DNA of 64,000 nucleotides, taken from the NCBI GenBank assembly GCA_964468645.1, contig CAYXUU010000014.1, positions 42,048-106,047 on the forward strand. The letters run 5' to 3'. A program made the position numbers and the translations under genes. Positions 27,513 through 36,887 of this stretch are shown here, piece after piece. The notes under the pieces are model-generated. The model worked only from the letters and a program-made list of their open reading frames with translations, was not told the origin of the DNA and did no database searches. This DNA comes from JAIOZK01 sp964468645 (lineage in GTDB: Bacteria; Bacteroidota; Bacteroidia; Bacteroidales; JAIOZK01). The stretch's first letter is position 1. Each line of letters starts with the position of its first letter.

Positions 27513-28394
27513 ATGAAGAAGAGGATAACTATTCTAATATTACCTGCATTTGTTTTCTTAACAAATAATATGCTTTCTCAAGACCTGAATATTGACAGTT
27601 TATGTATAAAAGAAAATGAACTTCATCTTTACAATCTTGTCAATAAAGTCAGGATAGAAAATGAAGAAGATATAATACCACTTTCAAGGGATTTAACCTA
27701 CATAGCAAAACTTCATGTCGGAGACCTTACCTTGAACCATCCTGATACTTCTGTATGTAATATGCACAGTTGGTCGGATAAAGGGGACTGGATCCCCTGC
27801 TGTCACAACATCTATCTTCCAAAATCTGAGTGTATGTTGATGAAAACACAGGAACTGACCGAGTATAAAGGGCCGGGCTATGAGCTTACCTTCTGGGATA
27901 CTTTTGATGCTGAGGCTGATAGTGTCATCGCGCTGTGGAGATCAATAGATGTATCAATGGATATGATCAATAACCATGGTAACTATGCTGACCTGGAATG
28001 GAGAGCAATGGGCGTTGCGATTTCCGGGCAATATGCCCTGGTCTGGTTTGGAGCGGAAGAGGATAAGTCTGAACTTTTGAGTTTATGCGGTTCAGGACAG
28101 CAAATTACCGAAGAAGGTGTCGTTAAAGATATCTCTAATTTAAAGGTAACAGGGGGGGGGATCCTTTCCAAAACAGAAACCTACCATATCATCTTTGGAA
28201 GTTATAACAACCTTACAGAAGCTGAAAAAATGGTCAGGGCTTATCGAGGTGCAGACTTTCCTGAATCTGGCATTATCAGGGGAGATAACAACTTCAGGAT
28301 AAGCCTGAAAAGTTATCCTGATCTTCAGAAAGCCAGAAATGCAAGGGATAAACTGGGTGATCGCTATAAGAATGCCTGGATCCTAAAATATTAA
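27513..28394 (+). CDS. Secreted CAP-domain protein with C-terminal SPOR domain
   Basis: A 293-residue protein with signal peptide (RITILILPAFVFLTNNMLSQ). Residues about 25-180 form a CAP (SCP/PR-1) domain: LYNLVNKVRIENEEDIIPLS, LSRDLTYIAKLHVGDL, with YADLEWRAMGVAISGQYALV near its end. Residues about 220-293 (TYHIIFGSYNNLTEAEKMV to NAWILKY) match the SPOR fold, which binds denuded peptidoglycan at division sites in characterised proteins. The pairing suggests a periplasmic protein anchored at septal peptidoglycan. CAP domains can bind or cut diverse ligands; no catalytic assignment is made. Confidence 0.8.
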   Translation: MKKRITILILPAFVFLTNNMLSQDLNIDSLCIKENELHLYNLVNKVRIENEEDIIPLSRDLTYIAKLHVGDLTLNHPDTSVCNMHSWSDKGDWIPCCHNIYLPKSECMLMKTQELTEYKGPGYELTFWDTFDAEADSVIALWRSIDVSMDMINNHGNYADLEWRAMGVAISGQYALVWFGAEEDKSELLSLCGSGQQITEEGVVKDISNLKVTGGGILSKTETYHIIFGSYNNLTEAEKMVRAYRGADFPESGIIRGDNNFRISLKSYPDLQKARNARDKLGDRYKNAWILKY

Positions 28395-28621
28395 GTAGTC
28401 CTTCCAACGCAGAGCGATAAAACCAAATCTCTAACATTTAATATCTAATATTTTTAGTTGTTGATTAATAGTCTTTTAACATTCTTGTTATATAAAAGTT
28501 CCCTGCCGGCTTCAACAGCTCCATTGAGAAAATAACAAGTATTGAAAATCAGTCCTTTGGAATCTTGTTATATGATAGAAATGTAACTATTTAAAGAAAA
28601 TCGATAAGATAAGGGTACAGG

Positions 28622-29503
28622 CTACTTTGCTACCCCTTTTAAAACTTCGGCTACCATTTCGCCAATATATGCAGGTGAATCTACCACGTATGCCCCTGCA
28701 GCGCTAAGAGCATCTTTTTTAGCCTTTGCCGTATCATCCTTGCCACTGATAATCGCGCCGGCATGTCCCATACGTTTACCTTTTGGAGCTGTAGCGCCGG
28801 CAATAAAAGAGACCACCGGTTTGGTGCCGTATTCTTTAAGCCAGACCGCCGCCTCATTTTCCATCGATCCTCCAATTTCACCGATCATTACAATAGCATC
28901 TGTATCCTGATCGGCCATAAACAATTCCAGGGCATCCTTATGTGTGGTGCCGATTATTGGATCGCCACCAATACCAATGGCAGTTGATTGCCCCATGCCA
29001 AGTTTGGATATCTGGTCCACAGCTTCGTACGTTAATGTTCCCGAACGGCTAACAATGCCTATCCTTCCGGGTTGATGAATAAATCCGGGCATAATACCTA
29101 CCTTGGCCTCATCCGGGGTGATGATACCCGGGCAGTTTGGACCAATAAGTCTTGAAGTACGACATTCGATATATTGATTAACCGTAATCATATCTTTCGT
29201 CGGTATCCCTTCAGTAATACAAACAATGACCCCGATTCCTGCATCAGCAGCTTCCATGATGGCATCCGCTGCAAAATGATGTGGAACAAAGATGACGGAA
29301 ACATTCGCCCCTGTATCTTTTATAGCTTCGGCAACGTTATTGAAAACAGGTCTGTCGAGATGGATCTTACCACCTTTACCCGGTGTTACACCACCAATTA
29401 TATTGGTACCATATTCAATCATCTGGATAGAGTGAAAAGTGCCTTCCGAGCCGGTATAACCCTGAACAAGTACCCGGGAATCTTTATTAACTAATATGCT
29501 CAT
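28622..29503 (-). CDS. sucD: Succinyl-CoA synthetase (ADP-forming) alpha subunit
   Basis: A 293-residue TCA-cycle enzyme subunit. The CoA-binding Rossmann start (SRVLVQGYTGSEGTFHSIQM), GGVTPGKGG, the GPNCPGIITP turn, RIGIVSRSGTLTYEAV and the phosphohistidine loop GHAGAIISG (His247) are all present and full length. The subunit forms with SucB-type beta chain (sucC) an alpha2beta2 or alpha-beta enzyme making succinyl-CoA or ATP/GTP. sucC is not in the window, so the two subunits are encoded apart here. Confidence 0.97.
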   Translation of the reverse strand: MSILVNKDSRVLVQGYTGSEGTFHSIQMIEYGTNIIGGVTPGKGGKIHLDRPVFNNVAEAIKDTGANVSVIFVPHHFAADAIMEAADAGIGVIVCITEGIPTKDMITVNQYIECRTSRLIGPNCPGIITPDEAKVGIMPGFIHQPGRIGIVSRSGTLTYEAVDQISKLGMGQSTAIGIGGDPIIGTTHKDALELFMADQDTDAIVMIGEIGGSMENEAAVWLKEYGTKPVVSFIAGATAPKGKRMGHAGAIISGKDDTAKAKKDALSAAGAYVVDSPAYIGEMVAEVLKGVAK

Positions 29504-29759
29504 ATTTAAGCCAACTTTGAATGGTGATTAATACAAAAGTAATATGTTTTAGGGGAATTGGAAAATTATGTGTTAAATTTGTATTGGAAGCTGGAAATTG
29601 GATACTGGATACTAGATATTGGAAACAGAGGTTAGATTATTGTATAATCGGTTTTTAGATGCGTTTCCCCTTCTGGAAGTGAACAAGGGGGAGGAATTAA
29701 CCAGGCAAACAACACCAAACATCAAACATCAAACCAATATTCTAAATACTAACCGAAAT

Positions 29760-31160
29760 ATGTTGAATAGTAAAGCTCACAGCGACACCATCGGCGCCTT
29801 CTCCACCCCACCGGGATCGGGGGCCATTGCGGTGATCAGGATATCAGGACCTGACACACTGCCTGTTGTTGAGCAGGTATTTAAACCAAAAAATAAAGAT
29901 ATCAGACTTTCAGAGGCAGAAACACATCGATTGTTTTTTGGTACCATCATCAGTAAAAAACAGGTGATAGATGAAGTTGTTGTTAGTTTGTTCAGGAAAC
30001 CGCACTCATATACCGGTGAGGATGTTGTCGAGATATCATGCCATGGTTCGGAGTATATCCAGCAAAAGATCCTAGAACTTCTCATCGAAAAGGGCGTTCG
30101 CTATGCAGAAGCGGGTGAATTCACCTTGCGGGCGTTTATAAATGGAAAGTTTGATCTTTCCCAGGCTGAAGCTGTTGCCGACCTGATTGCATCCAATTCT
30201 AAAACATCCCATGACCTGGCTCTGGAGCAAATGAGAGGTGGTTATTCTGATAAGATTAAAGAATTGAGGCAACAACTTCTCGATTTCACCTCATTAATTG
30301 AGCTCGAACTGGATTTTAGCGAGGAAGATGTTGAGTTCGCCGACAGAAGCCAGCTAATGCTCCTGCTGAAAACCATTGAAAAAGAATTGAATAAATTAAT
30401 CGACTCTTTCTCACTGGGTAATGTCCTTAAACATGGTATACCAGTTGCGATTATAGGCAAACCCAATGTGGGCAAATCCACCCTGCTGAATGCCATCCTG
30501 AATGAAGAACGGGCCATTGTTTCCGAAATTCCAGGTACTACCAGGGATGTGATCGAAGACACCATTACCATCGACGGTATTTCATTCCGTTTTATTGATA
30601 CTGCAGGTTTAAGAAAATCGGGTGATAAAATAGAAACCATCGGTATTGAGAAAACAAAGGAAAAGATCCGGCAGGCCAGGATCATTCTGTATTTATGCGA
30701 TATCAGCACATGCACCATCAATGAACTGGATGAAGTGCTGGTTGATTTTAAGGACCACCTGCAGAATAAAAGTAAACGGTTTATTCTGATAGCCAATAAA
30801 ATTGATCAGCTTCTTGAAACACCCGCCAAGTTCAACGACCTTGTGGAACTGGAAACCATTTTTGTCTCGGCCAAGCGGAAGGAGAATATCCACTTGATCA
30901 CCGAGAGTCTTCTCGAATCGGTTAAAACCAGCAGGATAAAAGACCGTACCATCGTCTCAAATACCCGCCATTATGAAGCTTTGACAAATGCACTTGAAGC
31001 TATTCAGAATGTTGAGAAAGGTATAAAGGAAGGCATATCCAGCGACCTTTTCACCATCGATATCCGGCAGGCGCTTCATCACCTGGGAGAAATCACCGGT
31101 GAGATCACAACTGATGAAATATTAGGGAATATTTTTTCCAAGTTCTGTATCGGTAAGTGA
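29760..31160 (+). CDS. mnmE: tRNA modification GTPase MnmE
   Basis: A 466-residue tRNA-modifying GTPase. The N-terminal tetrahydrofolate-binding domain starts DTIGAFSTPPGSGAIAVIRI; the central GTPase domain has the P-loop GKPNVGKSTLLN, the switch GTTRD and the DTAGLR G3 motif, then NKID; the C-terminal cysteine motif CIGK closes the protein. With MnmG it makes the 5-carboxymethylaminomethyl modification of U34 in certain tRNAs. The frame could begin at 29619, but the ATG at 29760 fits the family N-terminus. Confidence 0.96.
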   Translation: MLNSKAHSDTIGAFSTPPGSGAIAVIRISGPDTLPVVEQVFKPKNKDIRLSEAETHRLFFGTIISKKQVIDEVVVSLFRKPHSYTGEDVVEISCHGSEYIQQKILELLIEKGVRYAEAGEFTLRAFINGKFDLSQAEAVADLIASNSKTSHDLALEQMRGGYSDKIKELRQQLLDFTSLIELELDFSEEDVEFADRSQLMLLLKTIEKELNKLIDSFSLGNVLKHGIPVAIIGKPNVGKSTLLNAILNEERAIVSEIPGTTRDVIEDTITIDGISFRFIDTAGLRKSGDKIETIGIEKTKEKIRQARIILYLCDISTCTINELDEVLVDFKDHLQNKSKRFILIANKIDQLLETPAKFNDLVELETIFVSAKRKENIHLITESLLESVKTSRIKDRTIVSNTRHYEALTNALEAIQNVEKGIKEGISSDLFTIDIRQALHHLGEITGEITTDEILGNIFSKFCIGK

Positions 31161-31751
31161 ATGAGACTGGGATTATGCGAGCCGACGAAGGAGGCGAAGC
31201 ATAATCCCATAGTCGAATTCATCCCGATGAGGAACGAATCGGGATCTTCCAGCGAAAAGGATTGTCGATTGTCGATTGTCGGTTGTCAGTTTTCAATTTT
31301 CAATATTAAATTTATTAGACTAACGAAAGAGTTGAAGCAGAATCCCAAAAGTACAGTTTGTCTTTTCCAAACCTGAGTAACAGAAAATGAACTACCCCGC
31401 CGCAGAGCAACGGAGTATCTTAAAAGAACTAATTGTTAATCGCTACAAGGGGCGGGGAACTTCTCTCACGAACGAAGTGATTAATATAATCCGTGTGATC
31501 CCTCGGCTATCGCTCGGAATCAGTTTGGCTATATGATTTTGACTGTAAAATCTTAGTCTCACTGATTTAACGTTTATTGTTTTTTTACTAAAGAGAACAC
31601 AAAGAATACCATGGAGATCAAGTTATTTACCTGTTTATAATTTCCATTTAAATCTTTATTATGAATCGTATATAATCAATTTTCTAAAATAATATTCATA
31701 TATTCGTGAATTAGTTTTCTTAGGCAACAACAACAACCAACACCATCATCT
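31161..31751. other. Intergenic stretch with hairpins and TTGTCGA repeats
   Basis: No convincing gene. It holds two hairpins behind mnmE (GGGATTATGC at 31169-31178 with GCATAATCCC at 31199-31208; ATCCCGAT at 31221-31228 with ATCGGGAT at 31238-31245), a TTGTCGATTGTCGATTGTCG run (31262-31282) and no clear -7 motif before the GTG start at 31752. Confidence 0.6.
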
Positions 31752-33158
31752 GTGAAAACGAATAGAATTATCATTATACTGATTGTAATCGGAATTTATT
31801 ATAATACCAGCGCCCAAATTGCAATAAACAGCGATGGTACCAAAGCAGATTCCTCGGCAATACTCCATGTTAAATCAACAACAAAAGGATTATTAATTCC
31901 CAGGATGACCTTTGATGAAAGGAATGCAATCATAGATCCGGCAGAAGGGCTGATGGTCATTTGTACCGATTGCGGGGATCACGGATCACTCTCCATATTC
32001 TCAAATAATGCATGGAATACCTTTACCCCATGCTCGGTAGGAACTCCTTCCCAGGCAATACATACAGCAACACAGGGGCTGATCAACTGGCATTGGGATA
32101 GCGTACCGGGAGCTTCAGGCTATAAAGCATGGTACACCCATCGTTACGATAGTGCTATTGAATTTGGAAATACATTGAATACTATTGAGGCCATCTCTAC
32201 CTGCGATACTTCTTATGTACGATTCCTGTGGGCATATAATGATTGTGCTGTCTCAGAACCCTGTTCCTTAACAATTACATTACCACCAGCCCCTGATCCA
32301 CCGCTTGAAGGAACACATGTTGCTGATACCACAGCGATCCTTTGGAAATGGAATATTGTTGCCAATGCAGAAGGATACAAATGGAATACCACCAATGATT
32401 CATCTACTGCAATAGACCTGGGAACAGATACCTGCTATAATGAAATATCCCTAAGCTGCGATTCAACATACAACAGGTTCGTATGGGCCTATAATGTTTG
32501 TGGGATATCCAATCCTGATACCTTAAGAGATTCTACATTGAACTGCCTGCATATCTGTGGTGATTTATTATATGTAAATCATATTGCAGGTAATGTAGTA
32601 CCGGTTTCCAAGCAGGTTACGTATGGTACTGTAAGCAACATACCTGGTGAACCCTCCAAATGCTGGATTACCAGCAACCTTGGTGCAGACCACCAGGCCG
32701 ATTCTGTTAGTGATACTACACAGGCTTCCGCCGGATGGTACTGGCAGTTCAATAAAAAACAGGGCTTTACGCATGATGGTATTTCCAGATTACCAAATAG
32801 TATTTGGCAAACCCCCTTGAATCAATATTATAACTGGACCCTGGCAAGTGATCCTTGTTCACTTGAATTAGGAGTTGAATGGCGAATACCTACATTGTCA
32901 GAGTGGAGCAATATTGAGGTAGCAGGAAACTGGACTGACTGGTCAGGACCGTGGAATTCCAGTTTAAAATTGCATGCTGCCGGCAAATTGGTCCATTCAA
33001 CCGGTAACCTTGAAATGCGGGGTTCAAGCGGTCAGTACTGGAGCAACACCCATATTCAGGGAACTGATGCCTGGGTCATTTACCTAGACTTATCTTTATG
33101 CCACACCAGTTTTCATGAACAGGCCAATGGTTTCACAATACGATGCATTAAAGATTAG
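31752..33158 (+). CDS. VAIN-module / Fn3-like / FISUMP surface protein (array gene 1)
   Basis: A 468-residue secreted protein beginning at a GTG codon. After the signal peptide comes the N-terminal module shared with eight other units here: QIAINSDGTKADSSAILHVK, LLIPRMTFDERNAI and PAEGLMVICTDCG. Residues about 95-265 hold two Fn3-like repeats of about 85 residues (GLINWHWDSVPGASGYKAW, AILWKWNIVANAEGYKWNT), each with WAYN-C. Residues about 325-468 are a FISUMP domain ending GFTIRCIKD (C-type-lectin-like fold). No T9SS domain is present. The last 426 bp match gene 3 with one mismatch. Function unknown; surface adhesion or ligand binding is an inference. Confidence 0.85.
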   Translation: MKTNRIIIILIVIGIYYNTSAQIAINSDGTKADSSAILHVKSTTKGLLIPRMTFDERNAIIDPAEGLMVICTDCGDHGSLSIFSNNAWNTFTPCSVGTPSQAIHTATQGLINWHWDSVPGASGYKAWYTHRYDSAIEFGNTLNTIEAISTCDTSYVRFLWAYNDCAVSEPCSLTITLPPAPDPPLEGTHVADTTAILWKWNIVANAEGYKWNTTNDSSTAIDLGTDTCYNEISLSCDSTYNRFVWAYNVCGISNPDTLRDSTLNCLHICGDLLYVNHIAGNVVPVSKQVTYGTVSNIPGEPSKCWITSNLGADHQADSVSDTTQASAGWYWQFNKKQGFTHDGISRLPNSIWQTPLNQYYNWTLASDPCSLELGVEWRIPTLSEWSNIEVAGNWTDWSGPWNSSLKLHAAGKLVHSTGNLEMRGSSGQYWSNTHIQGTDAWVIYLDLSLCHTSFHEQANGFTIRCIKD

Positions 33159-33317
33159 GAATTATGAAAACAGTTTTAAGTTTCACTATTTTTCTGGTTC
33201 TGGAGTTGAATCTGGTTTATTCTCAGGTCAGCATTAATTCTGACGGAACATTACCGGATTCTTCATCAATGCTGGAAGTGAAATCGTCCGTATCGGGATT
33301 CCTGATTCCCAGGATGA
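32733..33317 (+). repeat. 585-bp near-identical direct duplicate, copy 1
   Basis: Matches 35635-36219 at every base except C32765/T35667. It covers the FISUMP domain of the gene at 31752 and the promoter-proximal 5' end of the gene at 33164. The flanks diverge abruptly on both sides. Offset between copies is 2902 bp. Confidence 0.95.
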
Positions 33318-34561
33318 CATTTACAAAAAGGGATTCTATCATTAATCCAGCTGAAGGACTGATGGTCTATTGCACAGATTGTGGAACCAATGGTTCAGTA
33401 AGTATTTATCTGAAGGGAAACTGGAGAAACTTCATGCCATGTTACTTAGCTACACCTCTTCCTGATAGCAATGTTTATTCACCCGGACAAATCGAATGGT
33501 CATGGAAAAGTGTAAGCGGGGCAAGTGGTTATAAGTGGAATACAACAAATAATTTAGGTACAGCAACGGATCTGGGAACATCTATCACCAAAACAGAAAC
33601 CGGTATTGGCTGTGGTTCAGTTTATTCAAGATTTGTATGGGCATATAAAGACTGTGGCACTTCTGAGGCCTGTTCCCTTTCTGCCACTATTCCTTCTTCA
33701 GTTCCGGGTACACCAGGTACAGGAATTCATAACAGCACCAGCAACCAGATAACATGGAATTGGAGTTCTGTATCAGGTGCAGATGCTTATAGATGGAATA
33801 CTATAAACAACGCTGCCACATCAACCGATATAGGATCAGATACTACAAAAACTGAATCAGGACTATATTGTAATCAATCACATACCAGATATCTCTGGGC
33901 TTTCAATGCTTGTGGATATTCTGATGTTGTGATACTTACTGATTCTACATCAGCCTGTGTATGTGGTGATTCTATGCAAATTGTGCATATTGCTGATACT
34001 GTTGCCCCGGTAAACAAAACAACAGTATATGGAACAGTAAACAATATTCCGGGTGAAGTAACCAAATGCTGGATCACAAGCAACCTCGGGTCAGATCATC
34101 AGGCCAGTGCAGTCAATGATGCATCCGAAGCATCGGCCGGATGGTATTGGCAATTCAACCGCAAACAGGGATTCAAGCACGACGGTGTTACAAGAACACC
34201 CAATACCACCTGGATAGGGTCAATTAGTGAAAACTCTGACTGGCAGGTAGAGAATGATCCATGTGGAATTGAACTCGGAAACGGCTGGAGAATACCAACA
34301 AACTCGGAATGGAATAATGTAGATATCGGTGGTAGCTGGGCTGATTGGTCCGGCCCATGGAATTCTGGACTAAAATTACATGCAGCAGGGAGTCTTGGTT
34401 ATAACGGGAATCCTCTTGAGAGAGGTACGACAGGGAAATATCCCAGTAGTACACAACACTCGGATATTATAAATTATTACTTATATTTTACTTCATACCT
34501 TTCTTCCGGAAATGTGCAGACTGGAAAACAATATGGTAGCCCTTTAAGATGTGTAAAATAA
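33164..34561 (+). CDS. VAIN-module / Fn3-like / FISUMP surface protein (array gene 2)
   Basis: A 465-residue paralogue of the preceding gene, starting 5 bp after its stop. The signal peptide (MKTVLSFTIFLVLELNLVYS) and first residues of the mature part (QVSINSDGTLPDSSSMLEVK) are the 3' part of the 585-bp repeat, and the same 154 bp occur at the start of the decayed gene at 36066. Two Fn3-like repeats (IEWSWKSVSGASGYKWNT, QITWNWSSVSGADAYRWNT) and a FISUMP domain follow, ending YGSPLRCVK. Order of the domains is as in genes 1 and 3. Function unknown. Confidence 0.85.
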   Translation: MKTVLSFTIFLVLELNLVYSQVSINSDGTLPDSSSMLEVKSSVSGFLIPRMTFTKRDSIINPAEGLMVYCTDCGTNGSVSIYLKGNWRNFMPCYLATPLPDSNVYSPGQIEWSWKSVSGASGYKWNTTNNLGTATDLGTSITKTETGIGCGSVYSRFVWAYKDCGTSEACSLSATIPSSVPGTPGTGIHNSTSNQITWNWSSVSGADAYRWNTINNAATSTDIGSDTTKTESGLYCNQSHTRYLWAFNACGYSDVVILTDSTSACVCGDSMQIVHIADTVAPVNKTTVYGTVNNIPGEVTKCWITSNLGSDHQASAVNDASEASAGWYWQFNRKQGFKHDGVTRTPNTTWIGSISENSDWQVENDPCGIELGNGWRIPTNSEWNNVDIGGSWADWSGPWNSGLKLHAAGSLGYNGNPLERGTTGKYPSSTQHSDIINYYLYFTSYLSSGNVQTGKQYGSPLRCVK

Positions 34562-34629
34562 ATATCAATAATTCAGTGAAAGTAAACGTATTGTTCAGAA
34601 GAATTAAACTTATAAAGGCAAAAATTAAA

Positions 34630-36060
34630 ATGAACCATCATATTAAAAATCCCCACCATGCTCTATACAAACTACTTTATACATTGTTGTTTATTCTTAT
34701 TATACAAAATTTTCTCTCAGCACAGGTAGCCATCAATATGGATGGTGCTTTACCTGACTCTTCAGCAATGATGGATGTTCAGTCCTCTAACAAAGGATTT
34801 TTGCCACCTGTAATGACCCTTCAGCAGCGTGATTCGATTCAAAATCCGGCCAATGGCCTCATGGTTGTATGCAGTGATTGCGGTGAATATGGTTCACTCA
34901 GCATATTCCTGAATGGTCAATGGTTAACCTATTCCCAGTGCAAAATTACAGGCCCGGCAGCGGGGCAGCACATTGTTACGCCCGGGCTTATTGAATGGCA
35001 TTGGGATAGCGTTCCAGGAGCCCTGGGATATAAAGCATACTATACCAATGAATATGAACTGGCACTCGACTTTGGGGATACACTTTCTGCCCAGGAATCC
35101 CTTATCACCTGCGATACTTCCTATACCCGCTATTTCTGGGCGTATAATAGCTGTTCATTTTCTACTGCAGTACCTATGAGCCTTACATTACCATCATCAG
35201 CACCTGCAGCACCTTTGGAAGGAATTCATGAATACACCCAGTCACAAATTACCTGGAAATGGAATGCTTCAGCAGGTGCCACTTCATACAAATGGAATAC
35301 AGTTAATGACCTGGTTACCGCTATCAGTGTTGGTTATGATACAACACAAACTGAATCTTCACTGAACTGCGATTCCACGTATACACGTTATGTTTGGGCC
35401 TGTAATGGGTGTGGTCCTTCAACGTTTCTGACTTTGACTCAGACAACTGGCGCCTGTGGTTGCGGTGATATACTGGTCAATCACACAGCAGGAAATGTTG
35501 CACCTGTCACAAAAACAGTCAATTACAACACAGTAATCAATGTTCCGGGTGAAACTTCAAAGTGCTGGATCACTAAAAACCTGGGTGCGACATACCAGGC
35601 CGATTCAGTATCAGATACAACCGAAGCCGCTGCAGGATGGTACTGGCAGTTCAATAAAAAACAGGGTTTTACGCATGATGGTATTTCCAGATTACCAAAT
35701 AGTATTTGGCAAACCCCCTTGAATCAATATTATAACTGGACCCTGGCAAGTGATCCTTGTTCACTTGAATTAGGAGTTGAATGGCGAATACCTACATTGT
35801 CAGAGTGGAGCAATATTGAGGTAGCAGGAAACTGGACTGACTGGTCAGGACCGTGGAATTCCAGTTTAAAATTGCATGCTGCCGGCAAATTGGTCCATTC
35901 AACCGGTAACCTTGAAATGCGGGGTTCAAGCGGTCAGTACTGGAGCAACACCCATATTCAGGGAACTGATGCCTGGGTCATTTACCTAGACTTATCTTTA
36001 TGCCACACCAGTTTTCATGAACAGGCCAATGGTTTCACAATACGATGCATTAAAGATTAG
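34630..36060 (+). CDS. VAIN-module / Fn3-like / FISUMP surface protein (array gene 3)
   Basis: A 476-residue paralogue: signal peptide (MNHHIKNPHHALYKLLYTLL, ending LSAQ), N-terminal module with AINMDGALPDSSAMMDVQSS and FLPPVMTLQQRDSI, two Fn3-like repeats (IEWHWDSVPGALGYKAYY; ITWKWNASAGATSYKWNT) and a FISUMP domain. Its last 426 bp are the 5' part of the 585-bp repeat and are identical to gene 1 except for one silent or near-silent base, whereas the first two-thirds differ throughout. The reading frame is open from 34549, overlapping gene 2, but 34630 is preferred because it precedes the signal peptide. Confidence 0.82.
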   Translation: MNHHIKNPHHALYKLLYTLLFILIIQNFLSAQVAINMDGALPDSSAMMDVQSSNKGFLPPVMTLQQRDSIQNPANGLMVVCSDCGEYGSLSIFLNGQWLTYSQCKITGPAAGQHIVTPGLIEWHWDSVPGALGYKAYYTNEYELALDFGDTLSAQESLITCDTSYTRYFWAYNSCSFSTAVPMSLTLPSSAPAAPLEGIHEYTQSQITWKWNASAGATSYKWNTVNDLVTAISVGYDTTQTESSLNCDSTYTRYVWACNGCGPSTFLTLTQTTGACGCGDILVNHTAGNVAPVTKTVNYNTVINVPGETSKCWITKNLGATYQADSVSDTTEAAAGWYWQFNKKQGFTHDGISRLPNSIWQTPLNQYYNWTLASDPCSLELGVEWRIPTLSEWSNIEVAGNWTDWSGPWNSSLKLHAAGKLVHSTGNLEMRGSSGQYWSNTHIQGTDAWVIYLDLSLCHTSFHEQANGFTIRCIKD

Positions 36061-36219
36061 GAATTATGAAAACAGTTTTAAGTTTCACTATTTTTCTGGT
36101 TCTGGAGTTGAATCTGGTTTATTCTCAGGTCAGCATTAATTCTGACGGAACATTACCGGATTCTTCATCAATGCTGGAAGTGAAATCGTCCGTATCGGGA
36201 TTCCTGATTCCCAGGATGA
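35635..36219 (+). repeat. 585-bp near-identical direct duplicate, copy 2
   Basis: Second copy of 32733-33317, one mismatch. It covers the FISUMP domain of gene 3 and the first 154 bp of the decayed gene at 36066. Confidence 0.95.
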
Positions 36220-36678
36220 AATTCACACAGAGGGACTTAATTCTGAATTCTATAGAGGGATTGATGGTTTTTTATACCAAATTGTGGTACAGATGGTTCG
36301 ATTATATTTATCTAAAAGCAGCCTGGCGAAATTTTCAATGGCCGACTGGCAAACAGAAAATGATCCCTGTAATATTGAGCTGGGTAGCACCTGGAGAATT
36401 CCTACCATCACGGAATGGAATAATGTAATAGTAGCGGGTAATTGGGCAACTGGCTTGATCCATGGAATTAAAATTTAAAAACACATGCTGCCGGTTTTCT
36501 TCATTACATTAATGGGACCTTGAATTTCCGTGGGGCTACAGAGTATTTTTGGGGCACAAATCTAGGAAGCAGCTCCACAACCGGGAATGCGATTTCAACA
36601 ACAAGTACATCCTGCAGTACCTGGGATGGTTTCAATCAATCGTATGGATTCCAGTTACGGTGTATAAAAGACCTTTAA
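36066..36678 (+). pseudogene. Decayed VAIN-FISUMP cassette
   Basis: Begins with the same signal peptide and N-terminal module as gene 2, then loses about 240 codons of Fn3-like sequence: the frame jumps from WRNF to a shifted DWQTENDPCNIELGSTWRIP and later shifts again at the LKLHAAG segment near 36470-36485. The rest (HAAGFLHYINGTLNFRGATE, GFQLRCIKDL) is read in a third frame and ends at TAA 36676-36678. At least two frameshifts and one deletion make it non-functional as read; it could serve as a donor of FISUMP sequence. Confidence 0.85.
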
Positions 36679-36887
36679 TATTTGGAATTCTGGTAACTAT
36701 TTGCAATACCATCAAACAGTTACAGAATTCTTCTGCATCGTGAAAAACAACAACCAGATAGCAATATGACCCAGTAATACTGGTTGCCACCCATCAGTAA
36801 GCTCAGCCATCAAATCATTTGCAAATCCCCAAATAATTTCGTATAATTGATATCTGTTTGGTTTAATAAATGTTATACTCCCCAACC

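Noticed and set aside
28622..29503. sucCD operon.
   Set aside because: Only the alpha subunit gene is present on either side.
29619..29759. Extended N-terminus of mnmE.
   Set aside because: The upstream codons include GATACTG-type repeat sequence, and the MnmE N-terminus fits the ATG at 29760.
31161..31376. Short frame after mnmE.
   Set aside because: It is built from hairpins and TTGTCGA repeats and has no protein-like features.
34549..34629. Earlier start of array gene 3 overlapping gene 2.
   Set aside because: It would put 27 basic residues before the signal peptide; the ATG at 34630 starts a normal one.
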